The notes: a model not told the origin generated them from the sequence alone. Counted from the stretch's first letter, positions 1 through 6,786 are shown. The stretch is 12,916 nucleotides of DNA from an uncultured Clostridium sp. (GCA_958413095.1 CATYUF010000047.1:1-12916); one strand, 5' to 3'. Numbers and translations are program-made.

Positions 1-304
1 ATGTAGCATCTTCTCCTACTACATCATTTGCCATTATTACTTCTTTACCTAATAAGTTAGATAATTCTTTGGCAACTGGTGCTAATGAGTATTCTGGTTT
101 AAATTCTCCTTTTGGTCTTCCTAAATGTGATGCTAATATCAACTTACAATTTTGTTCTAATAAATATTTTATTGTTGGCAATGCTGCAACTATTCTTGTG
201 TTATCTGTAATATTTCTATTTTCGTCCATTGGCACATTAAAATCACATCTTACAAATACTTTTTTTTCTTTTAAATCAATATCTTTCACTGTTTTTTTGT
301 TCAT
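1..304 (-). CDS. pgk: Phosphoglycerate kinase, N-terminal part (cut by window edge)
   Basis: This is the first 101 codons of phosphoglycerate kinase, the cytosolic glycolytic enzyme that makes ATP and 3-phosphoglycerate from 1,3-bisphosphoglycerate and ADP. The reverse-strand translation begins MNKKTVKDIDLKEKKVFVRC. It contains the family hallmarks VRCDFNVP (residues 18-25), the substrate-binding stretch NTRIVAALPTI (about 35-45) and SHLGRPKGE (59-67). The start is fixed by an AAAGGAGGAA ribosome site a few bases upstream. The gene lies downstream of gap on the same strand, the usual glycolytic order, but a terminator and a separate promoter stand between them, so it is probably transcribed on its own. 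Only the N-terminal substrate-binding lobe is inside the window; the C-terminal nucleotide lobe lies beyond position 1. Identity is secure; intactness cannot be judged. Confidence 0.96.
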   Translation of the reverse strand, partial: MNKKTVKDIDLKEKKVFVRCDFNVPMDENRNITDNTRIVAALPTIKYLLEQNCKLILASHLGRPKGEFKPEYSLAPVAKELSNLLGKEVIMANDVVGEDAT

Positions 305-329
305 TAAAATTCCTCCTTTAGATTTGAAC

Positions 330-359
330 ATTATATTATAAAATTAAATTTTAATTCAA
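330..359 (-). promoter_or_regulatory. Candidate promoter of pgk
   Basis: Read on the minus strand there is TTGAAT (354-359), an 18-base spacer and a perfect TATAAT (330-335), about 25 bases before the pgk start codon. It lies just downstream of the gap terminator, which would explain how pgk is expressed. The surroundings are almost pure A/T, so the match could partly be chance. Confidence 0.55.
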
Positions 360-411
360 TCTTATTTTATACATTTTTTGCCTTTTTATTATTCTTCTGC
401 TATTTTATAAT

Positions 412-450
412 AAAAAAGAACACATTTCAAGAGATTTGTGTTCTTTTAAT
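412..450 (-). terminator. Rho-independent terminator behind gap
   Basis: An 11-base perfect stem (AAAAGAACACA at 414-424 with TGTGTTCTTTT at 437-447) encloses a 12-base loop. On the minus strand it is followed by a T-rich run. It separates gap from pgk; runs of A and T on both sides could let it work in both directions. Confidence 0.8.
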
Positions 451-555
451 ATTCTTTTTAATTAATATTTCTTATATTAATTTAGAAAGTTGATTTTTTA
501 ATAATCATTTTTGAGTTCAGACCATACAACTATACTATTATTAATTGCTTTAATT

Positions 556-598
556 GCTGATTTTTATCTCCGACCCCAAAATCACGACCCCAAAATCA
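556..598 (-). repeat. REP-like repeat, copy 1, with 14-bp tandem duplication
   Basis: The core at 558-584 is an imperfect palindrome. Read on the minus strand, TGATTTT and AAAATCA form a 7-bp stem around a 13-base loop GGGGTCGGAGATA. The part 556-582 is identical over 27 bases to copy 3 at 6457-6483, and copy 2 at 6227-6253 differs at few positions. Here the end CGACCCCAAAATCA is exactly duplicated in tandem (571-584 and 585-598). The repeat starts only 3 bases after the gap stop codon, with the GGGGTC side first in the transcript. Confidence 0.8.
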
Positions 599-601
599 TG
601 A

Positions 602-1606
602 TTATTTTACACTAGCTATATAACAAGCTAAGTCAACTAATTTGTTTGAATATCCCCATTCATTGTCATACCAAGATACTAATTTTACAAATGTATCTGT
701 TAGCATGATTCCTGCTGTTGCATCAAATATTGATGTATGTGGGTCAGAAACAAAGTCTGAAGAAACTACTGGTTCATCTGTATATTCAATAATTCCTTTC
801 ATTTCATTTTCTGATGCTTCTTTCATAGCTTTACATATTTCTTCATATGTTGTTGGTTTTGCTAAGTTACAAGTTAAGTCAACAACTGAAACATCAACTG
901 TTGGTACTCTGAAAGACATACCTGTTAATTTTCCGTTTAATTCTGGTATAACTTTTCCAACTGCTTTTGCAGCTCCTGTTGATGATGGAATTATATTAGC
1001 TGCTGCTGCTCTTCCACCTCTCCAATCTTTTTTAGAAGCTCCATCAACTGTTTTTTGTGTTGCTGTTGTTGCGTGAACTGTTGTCATTAATCCTTCTTTT
1101 ATTCCAAATTTATCATTTATAACTTTTGCTAATGGTGCTAGACAGTTTGTTGTGCAAGATGCATTTGATACTATGTTCATTTCTGGTTTATATTCTTTAT
1201 TATTAACTCCCATAACAAACATTGGAGCATCTTTTGATGGTGCACTGATTATAACTTGTTTTGCTCCTGCATCGATATGAGCTTGTGCTTTTTCCATTGT
1301 TGTAAATACTCCTGAACATTCTAATACATATTCAACACCAATTTCTCCCCAAGGAATATTGTGTGGATCCATTTCGTTATATACTTTTATTTCTTTTCCA
1401 TTTACTATAAGGTTTCCATCTTTTTCTTCTACTGTTCCATTAAATCTTCCATGAACAGTGTCATATTTAGTCATATATGCCATATAATCTGCTGTTATGA
1501 ATGGGTCGTTTATTGCTACTACTTCTACTCCTTCCTTAGCTAATGCTGCTTGAAATGAAAGATTTCCTATTCTTCCAAATCCGTTAATTCCTAATTTTAC
1601 TGACAT
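602..1606 (-). CDS. gap: Glyceraldehyde-3-phosphate dehydrogenase (type I, NAD-dependent)
   Basis: This 334-residue protein has the normal length of the tetrameric cytosolic enzyme that oxidises glyceraldehyde-3-phosphate to 1,3-bisphosphoglycerate and reduces NAD. The Rossmann motif GFGRIG is at residues 9-14. Asp34 in AINDPF favours NAD over NADP. The catalytic cysteine is C151 in SNASCTTNC, with its partner H178 in TTVHATTATQ. The S-loop (about residues 189-210, with DWRGGRAAA) and the C-terminal WYDNEWGYSNK are intact. A TAAAGGAGGAATT ribosome site supports the ATG at 1606. It lies between two hairpin terminators, so it is probably monocistronic, and its product feeds Pgk, encoded next door. 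A REP-like repeat lies immediately behind the stop codon. No sign of a truncation. Confidence 0.98.
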   Translation of the reverse strand: MSVKLGINGFGRIGNLSFQAALAKEGVEVVAINDPFITADYMAYMTKYDTVHGRFNGTVEEKDGNLIVNGKEIKVYNEMDPHNIPWGEIGVEYVLECSGVFTTMEKAQAHIDAGAKQVIISAPSKDAPMFVMGVNNKEYKPEMNIVSNASCTTNCLAPLAKVINDKFGIKEGLMTTVHATTATQKTVDGASKKDWRGGRAAAANIIPSSTGAAKAVGKVIPELNGKLTGMSFRVPTVDVSVVDLTCNLAKPTTYEEICKAMKEASENEMKGIIEYTDEPVVSSDFVSDPHTSIFDATAGIMLTDTFVKLVSWYDNEWGYSNKLVDLACYIASVK

Positions 1607-1644
1607 AAAAATTCCTCCTTTATATTTAAAAGCTTTCTACTTTT

Positions 1645-1653
1645 ATTTTACCA
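1645..1653 (-). promoter_or_regulatory. Possible extended -10 of the gap promoter
   Basis: The minus strand reads TGGTAAAAT, an extended -10 form (TGnTAAAAT), about 40 bases upstream of the gap start and just past the upstream terminator. No convincing -35 box is seen at the expected distance (1668-1673 reads GAATAA), so this is a weak call. Confidence 0.3.
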
Positions 1654-1680
1654 TTATTAGGCACTTTTTATTCTATACCA

Positions 1681-1709
1681 AAAAAGAATACTTTGCAAGT
1701 ATTCTTTTT
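1681..1709 (-). terminator. Terminator behind rsmA, probably bidirectional
   Basis: AAAAAGAATACTT (1681-1693) and AAGTATTCTTTTT (1697-1709) form a perfect 13-base stem with a 3-base TGC loop. The stem ends in T-runs on both strands. It ends the rsmA transcript before gap. Confidence 0.8.
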
Positions 1710-1810
1710 CATTTTAAATATCTTTCAAGCTTTAAATTTCTTAAAACTATTATTTTATGTTCTTATATTATTTTTAAATTTAGTTATGCATGTTAAAATC
1801 AATATCTTTA

Positions 1811-2668
1811 TTATTTTAATAAATTAGTCATTTCTGAAAACTTCTCCAATGAAATTTTTTCAGCTCTAACATTTTCATCTAACCCTAATTTTCCCAAAAT
1901 TTCTTTTCCCTCATCTTTTGATTTAAATATTTTCGCATTAGCTAATGCATTTAGTAATGTTTTTCTTCTTTGCATAAATGCATTTTTTATAATTCTGAAC
2001 ATTAATTCTTTATCTTTAACATCGACAATTTCGTTTTTTCTAATATTTAATTTTATAACTTCTGATGTAACTTCTGGTTCTGGTATAAATGATTCTTTTG
2101 GTACTTCTAAAATCTTTTCTGCTACTGAATAATAATATACTGCATAAGTAATCGCTCCTGTGTTTTTTTCTCCTGGTATTGCTATAAGTCTATCTGCAAC
2201 TTCTTTTTGTATCATTACTGTTATACTTTCTAAGTCTAATTTTTCCTCTAATAATTTCATTATTATTGGAGTTGTTATATAATATGGTAAGTTTGCAACA
2301 ATCTTAGCTTTTTTTAAGTTGTTGTTTTCTTTTTCTTCTTTTATTATTTTATCTAAGTTTACTTTTAGTACATCATTGAAAATTATTTCAAAATTATTGT
2401 ATAAAGAAAATCTATCTTCTAAAATTTTTATCATATTTTTGTCTAGCTCTATACAGATTACTTTTCCTGCTCTTTCTAAAAGTTCTTTTGTCAATGTTCC
2501 TAATCCTGGTCCTATTTCTATTACTAAATCTTCTTTTGTTATTTCACTACTTCCTACTATATTATCTACAACTTGTTGACTTACTAAAAAGTTTTGTCCT
2601 AATGATTTGTTTGCTTTTATTTTATATTTATTCATTATATATTTGGTTTCTTGATAAATATCTTGCAT
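1811..2668 (-). CDS. rsmA: 16S rRNA (adenine(1518)-N6/adenine(1519)-N6)-dimethyltransferase
   Basis: RsmA (KsgA) dimethylates two adjacent adenines in the terminal helix of 16S rRNA, using S-adenosylmethionine, late in assembly of the 30S subunit. The 285-residue protein has the usual family length. It shows the N-terminal ANKSLGQNFLV (residues 19-29), the SAM-binding motif I EIGPGLGTLT (51-60), the acidic motif II CIELDK (72-77), the catalytic motif IV ANLPYYITTP (125-134) and the C-terminal rRNA-binding region with the conserved QRRKTLLN. The ATG at 2668 is preceded by an AGAAGGGAAA ribosome site; an internal ATG at residue 12 is less well placed. A promoter with near-consensus boxes lies upstream and a strong terminator downstream, so it is probably a single-gene unit. 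Confidence 0.97.
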   Translation of the reverse strand: MQDIYQETKYIMNKYKIKANKSLGQNFLVSQQVVDNIVGSSEITKEDLVIEIGPGLGTLTKELLERAGKVICIELDKNMIKILEDRFSLYNNFEIIFNDVLKVNLDKIIKEEKENNNLKKAKIVANLPYYITTPIIMKLLEEKLDLESITVMIQKEVADRLIAIPGEKNTGAITYAVYYYSVAEKILEVPKESFIPEPEVTSEVIKLNIRKNEIVDVKDKELMFRIIKNAFMQRRKTLLNALANAKIFKSKDEGKEILGKLGLDENVRAEKISLEKFSEMTNLLK

Positions 2669-2733
2669 TTTTATATTTTCCCTTCTTTTTGTTTTAGATA
2701 TCTAGTACATATAACTATGTTTTATTTTTATAT

Positions 2734-2762
2734 ATTATATAGTAGTTTATGCCTCTTTTCAA
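2734..2762 (-). promoter_or_regulatory. Promoter of rsmA
   Basis: On the minus strand, TTGAAA (2757-2762), a 17-base spacer and a perfect TATAAT (2734-2739) lie about 65 bases before the rsmA start. This is near-consensus for the housekeeping sigma factor. Confidence 0.7.
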
Positions 2763-3019
2763 GCTTTTTATTTTCATCAAAATAAATTTTCTACTTTTCT
2801 ATATTACTTTTCACAAATCATTTTAAAATGTAAATTTCACTTTATAGCATATATTTCCATTTCCAGTAATATACTATATTCCATTTAGTTTTATACTTAT
2901 TATTCTAAATATTTTTACTTTCCTCCAAATTCTATCATAAACTTATATATTTCTATTTTACCCACTAATATCCCCTATTATCTATCATAATTCCAAGTGG
3001 TCAAATTCTCTAAAAATTC
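2763..3019. other. AT-rich divergent intergenic region
   Basis: The rsmA and por transcripts diverge from the region 2669-3085. Apart from the two promoters (2734-2762 and 3020-3048) this stretch shows no open frame with a ribosome site, no strong hairpin and no repeat. It is simply very AT-rich. Confidence 0.6.
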
Positions 3020-3048
3020 TTGACACATTGGGTTTTTAGTCATATACT
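3020..3048 (+). promoter_or_regulatory. Promoter of the por operon
   Basis: A perfect -35 TTGACA (3020-3025), a 17-base spacer and TATACT (3043-3048) precede porG by 37 bases. An AAAGGAGG ribosome site follows at 3071-3078. This is the best-placed promoter for the four por genes. Confidence 0.85.
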
Positions 3049-3085
3049 AAAACCATAAAAAATAAATAAAAAAGGAGGCATTTTA

Positions 3086-3667
3086 ATGGATAACATGATA
3101 GAAATTAGATGGCACGGTAGAGGTGGTCAAGGTGCTAAAACTGCATCTTTATTACTTGCTGACGCAGCCTTTAATACAGGAAAATATATTCAAGGATTTC
3201 CTGAATATGGTCCTGAAAGAATGGGTGCACCTATTACTGCATATAACAGAATAAGTGATAATCCAATTACAATTCATAGTAATATTTATGAACCAGATTA
3301 TGTTGTTGTCGTTGATGATACTTTATTAGAAGCTGTTGATGTAACAGCTGGTTTAAAAGAATCTGGTGCTATTATCATAAATAGCACAAAATCTGCTGAT
3401 GTTTTAAAAGAACATCTAAAAGGTTACAACGGTTCTATTTATACAATTAATGCAAGAAAAGTATCTGAGGAAGCTTTAGGAAAATATTTTCCTAATACTC
3501 CAATGCTAGCTGCAATAGTTAAAGTTAGCGGTATAATGAGCGATGAAGCATTATTAAAAGATATGGAAGGTTCATTTAAACATAAATTTGCAAAAAAACC
3601 TGAAGTTATAGATGGAAATATGAAAGCTTTAGAATTAGCTTTAAATGAAGTCACAAAAATTCAGTAG
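3086..3667 (+). CDS. porG: Pyruvate:ferredoxin oxidoreductase, gamma subunit
   Basis: The gamma subunit of the four-subunit pyruvate:ferredoxin oxidoreductase, which converts pyruvate and CoA to acetyl-CoA and CO2 and reduces ferredoxin in the cytosol. At 193 residues it matches the known archaeal and Thermotoga gamma subunits (about 190). It begins IEIRWHGRGGQGAKTAS (residues 5-21), the glycine-rich signature of the family. It then has the strongly conserved GFPEYGPERMGAPITAYNR (38-56), which points to pyruvate rather than branched-chain 2-oxoacids as substrate. This domain is thought to help form the CoA-binding part of the complex. It is the first gene of the operon, with a consensus promoter and an AAAGGAGG site. 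The 104-base gap before porD is the longest inside the operon and holds inverted repeats. Confidence 0.93.
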   Translation: MDNMIEIRWHGRGGQGAKTASLLLADAAFNTGKYIQGFPEYGPERMGAPITAYNRISDNPITIHSNIYEPDYVVVVDDTLLEAVDVTAGLKESGAIIINSTKSADVLKEHLKGYNGSIYTINARKVSEEALGKYFPNTPMLAAIVKVSGIMSDEALLKDMEGSFKHKFAKKPEVIDGNMKALELALNEVTKIQ

Positions 3668-3709
3668 AAAAATATTAAATTCAAAAAAATAAGATATTAA
3701 ACAGAAATA

Positions 3710-3750
3710 TTTGATATCAAAGTAAATAATAATATTAACAATTATTATTT
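3710..3750 (+). other. Inverted repeats between porG and porD
   Basis: The 104-base spacer holds a perfect 12-base palindrome TTTGATATCAAA (3710-3721). It also holds a 10-base AT-only stem (AAATAATAAT at 3724-3733, ATTATTATTT at 3741-3750) with a 7-base loop. No T-run follows, so it is not a normal terminator. It might set mRNA processing or the subunit ratio, but AT-rich DNA makes such structures often. Confidence 0.35.
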
Positions 3751-3771
3751 ATAAAGATAGGAGGTAAAATA

Positions 3772-4068
3772 ATGACAGATATAAATTCAAATACACCTAT
3801 GGAGAAATTAACTCCTGGTGGAGATATTTATACAGCTGGAAATGCAGTAGAATTTAAAACTGGAGATTGGAGAAGTTCATACCCTGTTTTCTTATCTGAA
3901 AAATGTAAACAATGTGGTCTTTGCTTCCCTGTTTGCCCAGAAGATGCTATTCCAGTTGGAAAAGATCAAAAAAGAAAAGATTTTAATTATGATTATTGTA
4001 AAGGATGTGGCGTTTGTGCCAAAGTTTGTCCTTTCGGAGCAATCGAAATGAGAGAGGAAGGTGTTTAA
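3772..4068 (+). CDS. porD: Pyruvate:ferredoxin oxidoreductase, delta subunit (2[4Fe-4S] ferredoxin-like)
   Basis: The electron-transfer subunit of the complex, carrying two [4Fe-4S] clusters between the TPP-bound active site of PorB and external ferredoxin. The 98 residues match the usual length of about 100. An N-terminal extension (residues 1-40) precedes two cluster motifs: C45xxC48xxC51xxxC55P and C76xxC79xxC82xxxC86P, all eight cysteines present. The GGAGG ribosome site at about 3760 supports the ATG. The gene ends 3 bases before porA, whose ribosome site (AGGAAGGTG) lies inside the last porD codons. This suggests translational coupling and equal subunit output. Confidence 0.94.
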   Translation: MTDINSNTPMEKLTPGGDIYTAGNAVEFKTGDWRSSYPVFLSEKCKQCGLCFPVCPEDAIPVGKDQKRKDFNYDYCKGCGVCAKVCPFGAIEMREEGV

Positions 4069-4071
4069 TTA

Positions 4072-5265
4072 ATGGGAATTAGAGAAAGATTAAGTGGTAA
4101 TGAAGCAGCTGCAACTGCAATGAAACAAATAAATCCTGATGTTGTAGCAGCATTTCCTATCACTCCTTCAACAGAAATACCACAATATTTTTCAACTTTT
4201 GTTGATAATGGTTTAGTTGATACTGAGTTTGTTGCTGTTGAAAGTGAACATAGTGCTATGAGTGCTTGTATTGGAGCTGAATCTGCTGGAGCTAGAGCTA
4301 TGACAGCTACTTCTGCAAACGGTTTATCTTTAATGTGGGAAATGATTTATATTGCTTCAAGCCTAAGATTACCAATCGTAATGTCTTTAGTAAATAGAGC
4401 CGTTTCAGGTCCTTTAAATATCCACAATGACCATTCAGATGCAATGGGAGTTAGAGATGCTGGTTGGATTATGCTATTTTCTGAAAATAATCAAGAAGCA
4501 TATGATAATACTTTAATGGCTCATAGAATTGCTGAAAATAAAGATGTAATGTTACCTATTATGATATGTCAAGATGGATTTATTACTTCTCATTCTATTG
4601 AAAATATAGAATTAGTAGAAGATGATAAAGTTAAAGAATTCGTTGGAGAATATCATCCTGAACATTACTTATTAAATAAAAAAGAACCTATTGCAGTTGG
4701 TCCTTTAGATTTACAAGCTTACTTATTTGAGCATAAAGCTATGCAAGCAGAAGCTATGAGAAATGCCAAACAAGTGATTTTAGATGTATCTAAAGATTTC
4801 GAAAAAATGACTGGAAGAAAATATGGCCTTTTTGAAGAATATAAGTTAGATGATGCTGAAATTGCTATTGTTTGTATGAATTCAACTGCTGGAACAACTA
4901 AATTTGTAGTTGATAAATTAAGAGAAAAAGGAATAAAAGCAGGTTTGTTAAAAATTCGTGTATTTAGACCTTTCCCAGTTGATGAAGTTGCAAGTTCTCT
5001 ATCACATCTTAAAGCTATTGCAATATTAGATAAAGCAGATTCTTTAAATGCTGCTGGAGGTGCTTTATTTGAAGATGTAACATCAGCTATGTATGTAAAT
5101 AATAAAATTGTACCTGCTGTAAACTATGTTTATGGTATTGGTGGTAGAGATACAAAAGCAGATGATATTGAAAAAGTATATAATGATTTACTTGAAATTG
5201 CAAAAACAGGAAAAGTTGAAAATCCTTATAGATATTTTGGATTAAGAAAGGAAGGTGTTAACTAA
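4072..5265 (+). CDS. porA: Pyruvate:ferredoxin oxidoreductase, alpha subunit
   Basis: The 397-residue alpha subunit, close to the approximately 390 residues known for PorA. It provides the pyrimidine-binding half of the thiamine pyrophosphate site and the substrate pocket at the interface with PorB. The N-terminal domain has GNEAAATAM (residues 9-17), the family signature AAFPITPSTEIPQ (27-39), ESEHSAMSACIGAE (58-71) and the NDHSDAMGVRDAGW stretch (about 118-131). The C-terminal transketolase-like domain contains LKIRVFRPFP (about 297-306). The stop codon overlaps the porB start by one base (TAATG). The last codons again contain a GGAAGGTG ribosome site, almost the same sequence as at the porD-porA junction. 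Confidence 0.95.
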   Translation: MGIRERLSGNEAAATAMKQINPDVVAAFPITPSTEIPQYFSTFVDNGLVDTEFVAVESEHSAMSACIGAESAGARAMTATSANGLSLMWEMIYIASSLRLPIVMSLVNRAVSGPLNIHNDHSDAMGVRDAGWIMLFSENNQEAYDNTLMAHRIAENKDVMLPIMICQDGFITSHSIENIELVEDDKVKEFVGEYHPEHYLLNKKEPIAVGPLDLQAYLFEHKAMQAEAMRNAKQVILDVSKDFEKMTGRKYGLFEEYKLDDAEIAIVCMNSTAGTTKFVVDKLREKGIKAGLLKIRVFRPFPVDEVASSLSHLKAIAILDKADSLNAAGGALFEDVTSAMYVNNKIVPAVNYVYGIGGRDTKADDIEKVYNDLLEIAKTGKVENPYRYFGLRKEGVN

Positions 5266-6218
5266 TGGCATATAATTTAAAAGAAGTAATAGCTGATAAA
5301 CCTTCAAGATTTACTTCAGGTCACAGAATGTGTGCTGGGTGTGGAGCTCCACCTGTTGCTAGACACATAATGAGAGCATTAAAACCAGAAGACCATGCAG
5401 TAGTTGCAACAGCTACTGGATGTATGGAAGTTTCTACATTTATTTATCCATATACATCATGGACAGATTCTTTTATCCATACTGCATTTGAATGTGCAGC
5501 AGCAACATTATCAGGAGCTGAAGCAGCCTATGTTTCAATGAAAAAACAAGGAAAATTACCACAAGATGGAGAAACAAAATTTATTGCATTTGGTGGAGAT
5601 GGAGGAACTTACGATATAGGTTTACAATCTTTATCTGGAGCAATGGAAAGAGGACATGATTTAGTTTATGTATGTTATGATAATGGTGCATATATGAACA
5701 CAGGTATACAAAGATCATCTGCAACTCCAAAATTTGCAGACACAACAACTTCTCCTGCTGGTGAAGTAATTCCTGGTAAAGCACAAGCTAGAAAAGACTT
5801 AACTAAAATAATGGCAGGACATCATATACCTTATGTTGCTCAAACAATAGCTTATATGAATTTTAAAGATTTATACGAAAAAGCTAAAAAAGCAATTTAT
5901 ACAAAAGGACCTGCATTTTTAAATGTAATGGCACCTTGTCCTAGAGGTTGGGGATATCCAACAGAGGATTTAATGAAAATAAATAAATTAGCAGTTGAAA
6001 CTTGCTATTGGCCTTTATATGAAGTAGTTAATGGTGTTTACCATATAACATATAAACCAGCTAAAAAATTGCCAATAGAAGAATTTTTAAAACCTCAAAA
6101 AAGATTTAAGCATCTGTTTGCACCAGGAAATGAATGGATGATTCAAGAGTTCCAAAGAATTGTTGATGAAAGATGGGATGAACTTTTAAGATTAGAAGAA
6201 ATTACAAATAGAGATTAA
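5265..6218 (+). CDS. porB: Pyruvate:ferredoxin oxidoreductase, beta subunit (TPP-binding)
   Basis: The 317-residue beta subunit binds the diphosphate end of thiamine pyrophosphate and the [4Fe-4S] cluster nearest the active site. The N-terminal RMCAGCGAPP gives C23 and C26. With C53 (in TGCMEVS) and C225 (in APCPRGWG) these are the likely cluster ligands, by position relative to known pyruvate oxidoreductases. The TPP motif starts at GGDGGTYDIG (residues 110-119) and ends with YDNGAYMNTGIQRS (138-151). Length is within the family range (about 310-325). It is the last gene of the operon: the stop is followed after 8 bases by a REP-like repeat and then by a strong terminator at 6320. Nothing is missing. 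Confidence 0.95.
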   Translation: MAYNLKEVIADKPSRFTSGHRMCAGCGAPPVARHIMRALKPEDHAVVATATGCMEVSTFIYPYTSWTDSFIHTAFECAAATLSGAEAAYVSMKKQGKLPQDGETKFIAFGGDGGTYDIGLQSLSGAMERGHDLVYVCYDNGAYMNTGIQRSSATPKFADTTTSPAGEVIPGKAQARKDLTKIMAGHHIPYVAQTIAYMNFKDLYEKAKKAIYTKGPAFLNVMAPCPRGWGYPTEDLMKINKLAVETCYWPLYEVVNGVYHITYKPAKKLPIEEFLKPQKRFKHLFAPGNEWMIQEFQRIVDERWDELLRLEEITNRD

Positions 6219-6226
6219 TAACTTGA

Positions 6227-6253
6227 TGATTTCGGGGTCAGAGACAAAAATCA
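6227..6253 (+). repeat. REP-like repeat, copy 2
   Basis: A 27-base unit (TGATTTC ... AAAATCA around GGGGTCAGAGACA) related to copies at 558-584 and 6459-6485. It begins 8 bases after the porB stop with GGGGTC first in the transcript, as behind gap. It is inverted relative to copy 3, 205 bases further on, and the flanks of the two copies also match in part. Confidence 0.75.
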
Positions 6254-6319
6254 GCTTTCCAAATTCCAATAAAATTTTTGAATTAAAACTTATTATATAA
6301 ATTATTCTATAAAATATAT

Positions 6320-6365
6320 AAAAATTTCTTATGACTAATAAGTATCATAAGAAATTTTTTATTTT
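6320..6365 (+). terminator. Terminator of the por operon
   Basis: A 15-base perfect stem (6320-6334 with 6345-6359) and a 10-base loop are followed by further T residues (arm end GAAATTTTTT, then ATTTTAT). It lies 100 bases behind porB, between the two inverted REP-like copies. Confidence 0.85.
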
Positions 6366-6458
6366 ATAATCTTTATATTTAATAATTTGAGTCTTTGATA
6401 TAAAATCGTTTTACCTTATGTAATAAAAAAATAATATATTAATATCATATAGAAATGC

Positions 6459-6485
6459 TGATTTTTATCTCCGACCCCAAAATTA
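6459..6485 (-). repeat. REP-like repeat, copy 3
   Basis: It is inverted relative to copy 2 and identical to copy 1 over 6457-6483. It abuts the fragment of a serine recombinase gene. Copies 2 and 3 together would look like the terminal inverted repeats of a 259-base element (6227-6485), but the por terminator inside argues that they are a REP pair around resident DNA. Confidence 0.75.
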
Positions 6486-6597
6486 TGATAAAATATATTT
6501 ATCCTTAAATTTTGAAGAAAAGAGAAATTTTTGGTTAAATGTTATTGATAAAATTTATATAGAAAACGGCGAAATTAAAGAGGTTACATTTCTATAA
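6484..6597 (+). pseudogene. C-terminal remnant of a serine recombinase
   Basis: The plus strand encodes 37 residues, with no start codon in a gene-like context, and then a stop. The stretch reads LNFEEKRNFWLNVIDKIYIE then NGEIKEVTFL. The pattern (L-x-F-E-E-K-R, then I-D-K-I, then a final beta strand) resembles the extreme C-terminus of large serine recombinases such as the TndX/resolvase family. The 5' side is cut exactly at REP-like copy 3, so the rest of the gene is gone. The stop codon lies inside the following terminator hairpin. The homology is judged from pattern only, over a short length. Confidence 0.45.
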
Positions 6598-6607
6598 CCT
6601 CTTTTTA
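6577..6607. terminator. Bidirectional terminator between the recombinase remnant and ferredoxin
   Basis: AAAGAGGTTA (6577-6586) and TAACCTCTTT (6595-6604) form a 10-base perfect stem with an 8-base loop. The T-run is best on the plus strand (CTCTTTTTA). It starts 3 bases beyond the ferredoxin stop, so it can also end the ferredoxin mRNA. Confidence 0.75.
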
Positions 6608-6609
6608 TG

Positions 6610-6786
6610 TTAATCGTTCGATTCCTCGGGTGCTCCAACTGGGCAAACTCCAGCACAAGTTCCACAGCTAATGCAAGCTGATTGATCTATCACAAATTTA
6701 TCATCTCCTTGTGATATGCATCCTACTGGACATTCTGCTGCACAAGCTCCACATGATATACATTGGTCTGTTATTTTATATGCCAT
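6610..6786 (-). CDS. 2[4Fe-4S] ferredoxin, clostridial type
   Basis: A 58-residue low-potential electron carrier of the cytosol, too short for many gene finders. It begins MAYKITDQCISCGACAAECP, closely matching classical clostridial ferredoxins in length and order. The first cluster motif is C9xxC12xxC15xxxC19P and the second is C38xxC41xxC44xxxC48P, followed by the typical VGAPEE end. An extra cysteine, C23, is not a usual ligand. A GGAGGTG ribosome site lies close upstream of the ATG. The gene converges with the por operon, and the encoded protein is the expected electron acceptor of that enzyme, passing electrons to hydrogenase or other reductases. No convincing promoter was found in the 147 bases between it and ricT; read-through from ricT is possible. 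Confidence 0.95.
   Translation of the reverse strand: MAYKITDQCISCGACAAECPVGCISQGDDKFVIDQSACISCGTCAGVCPVGAPEESND

Noticed and set aside
69..341. Plus-strand open frame opposite pgk
   Set aside because: It is a shadow of the pgk N-terminus, which is clear on the minus strand.
503..535. Degenerate fourth REP-like copy upstream of copy 1
   Set aside because: The stretch with TCATTTTTGAGTTCAGA only aligns with a gap and several mismatches; too weak to call.
642..1076. Plus-strand open frame of 144 codons opposite gap
   Set aside because: It is a shadow of gap: no ribosome site, and the minus-strand frame has all catalytic residues.
6227..6485. A MITE with 27-base terminal inverted repeats
   Set aside because: The copies are inverted and could be element ends, but the por operon terminator lies between them, no target-site duplication is clear, and a single similar unit occurs behind gap. 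A REP pair fits better.
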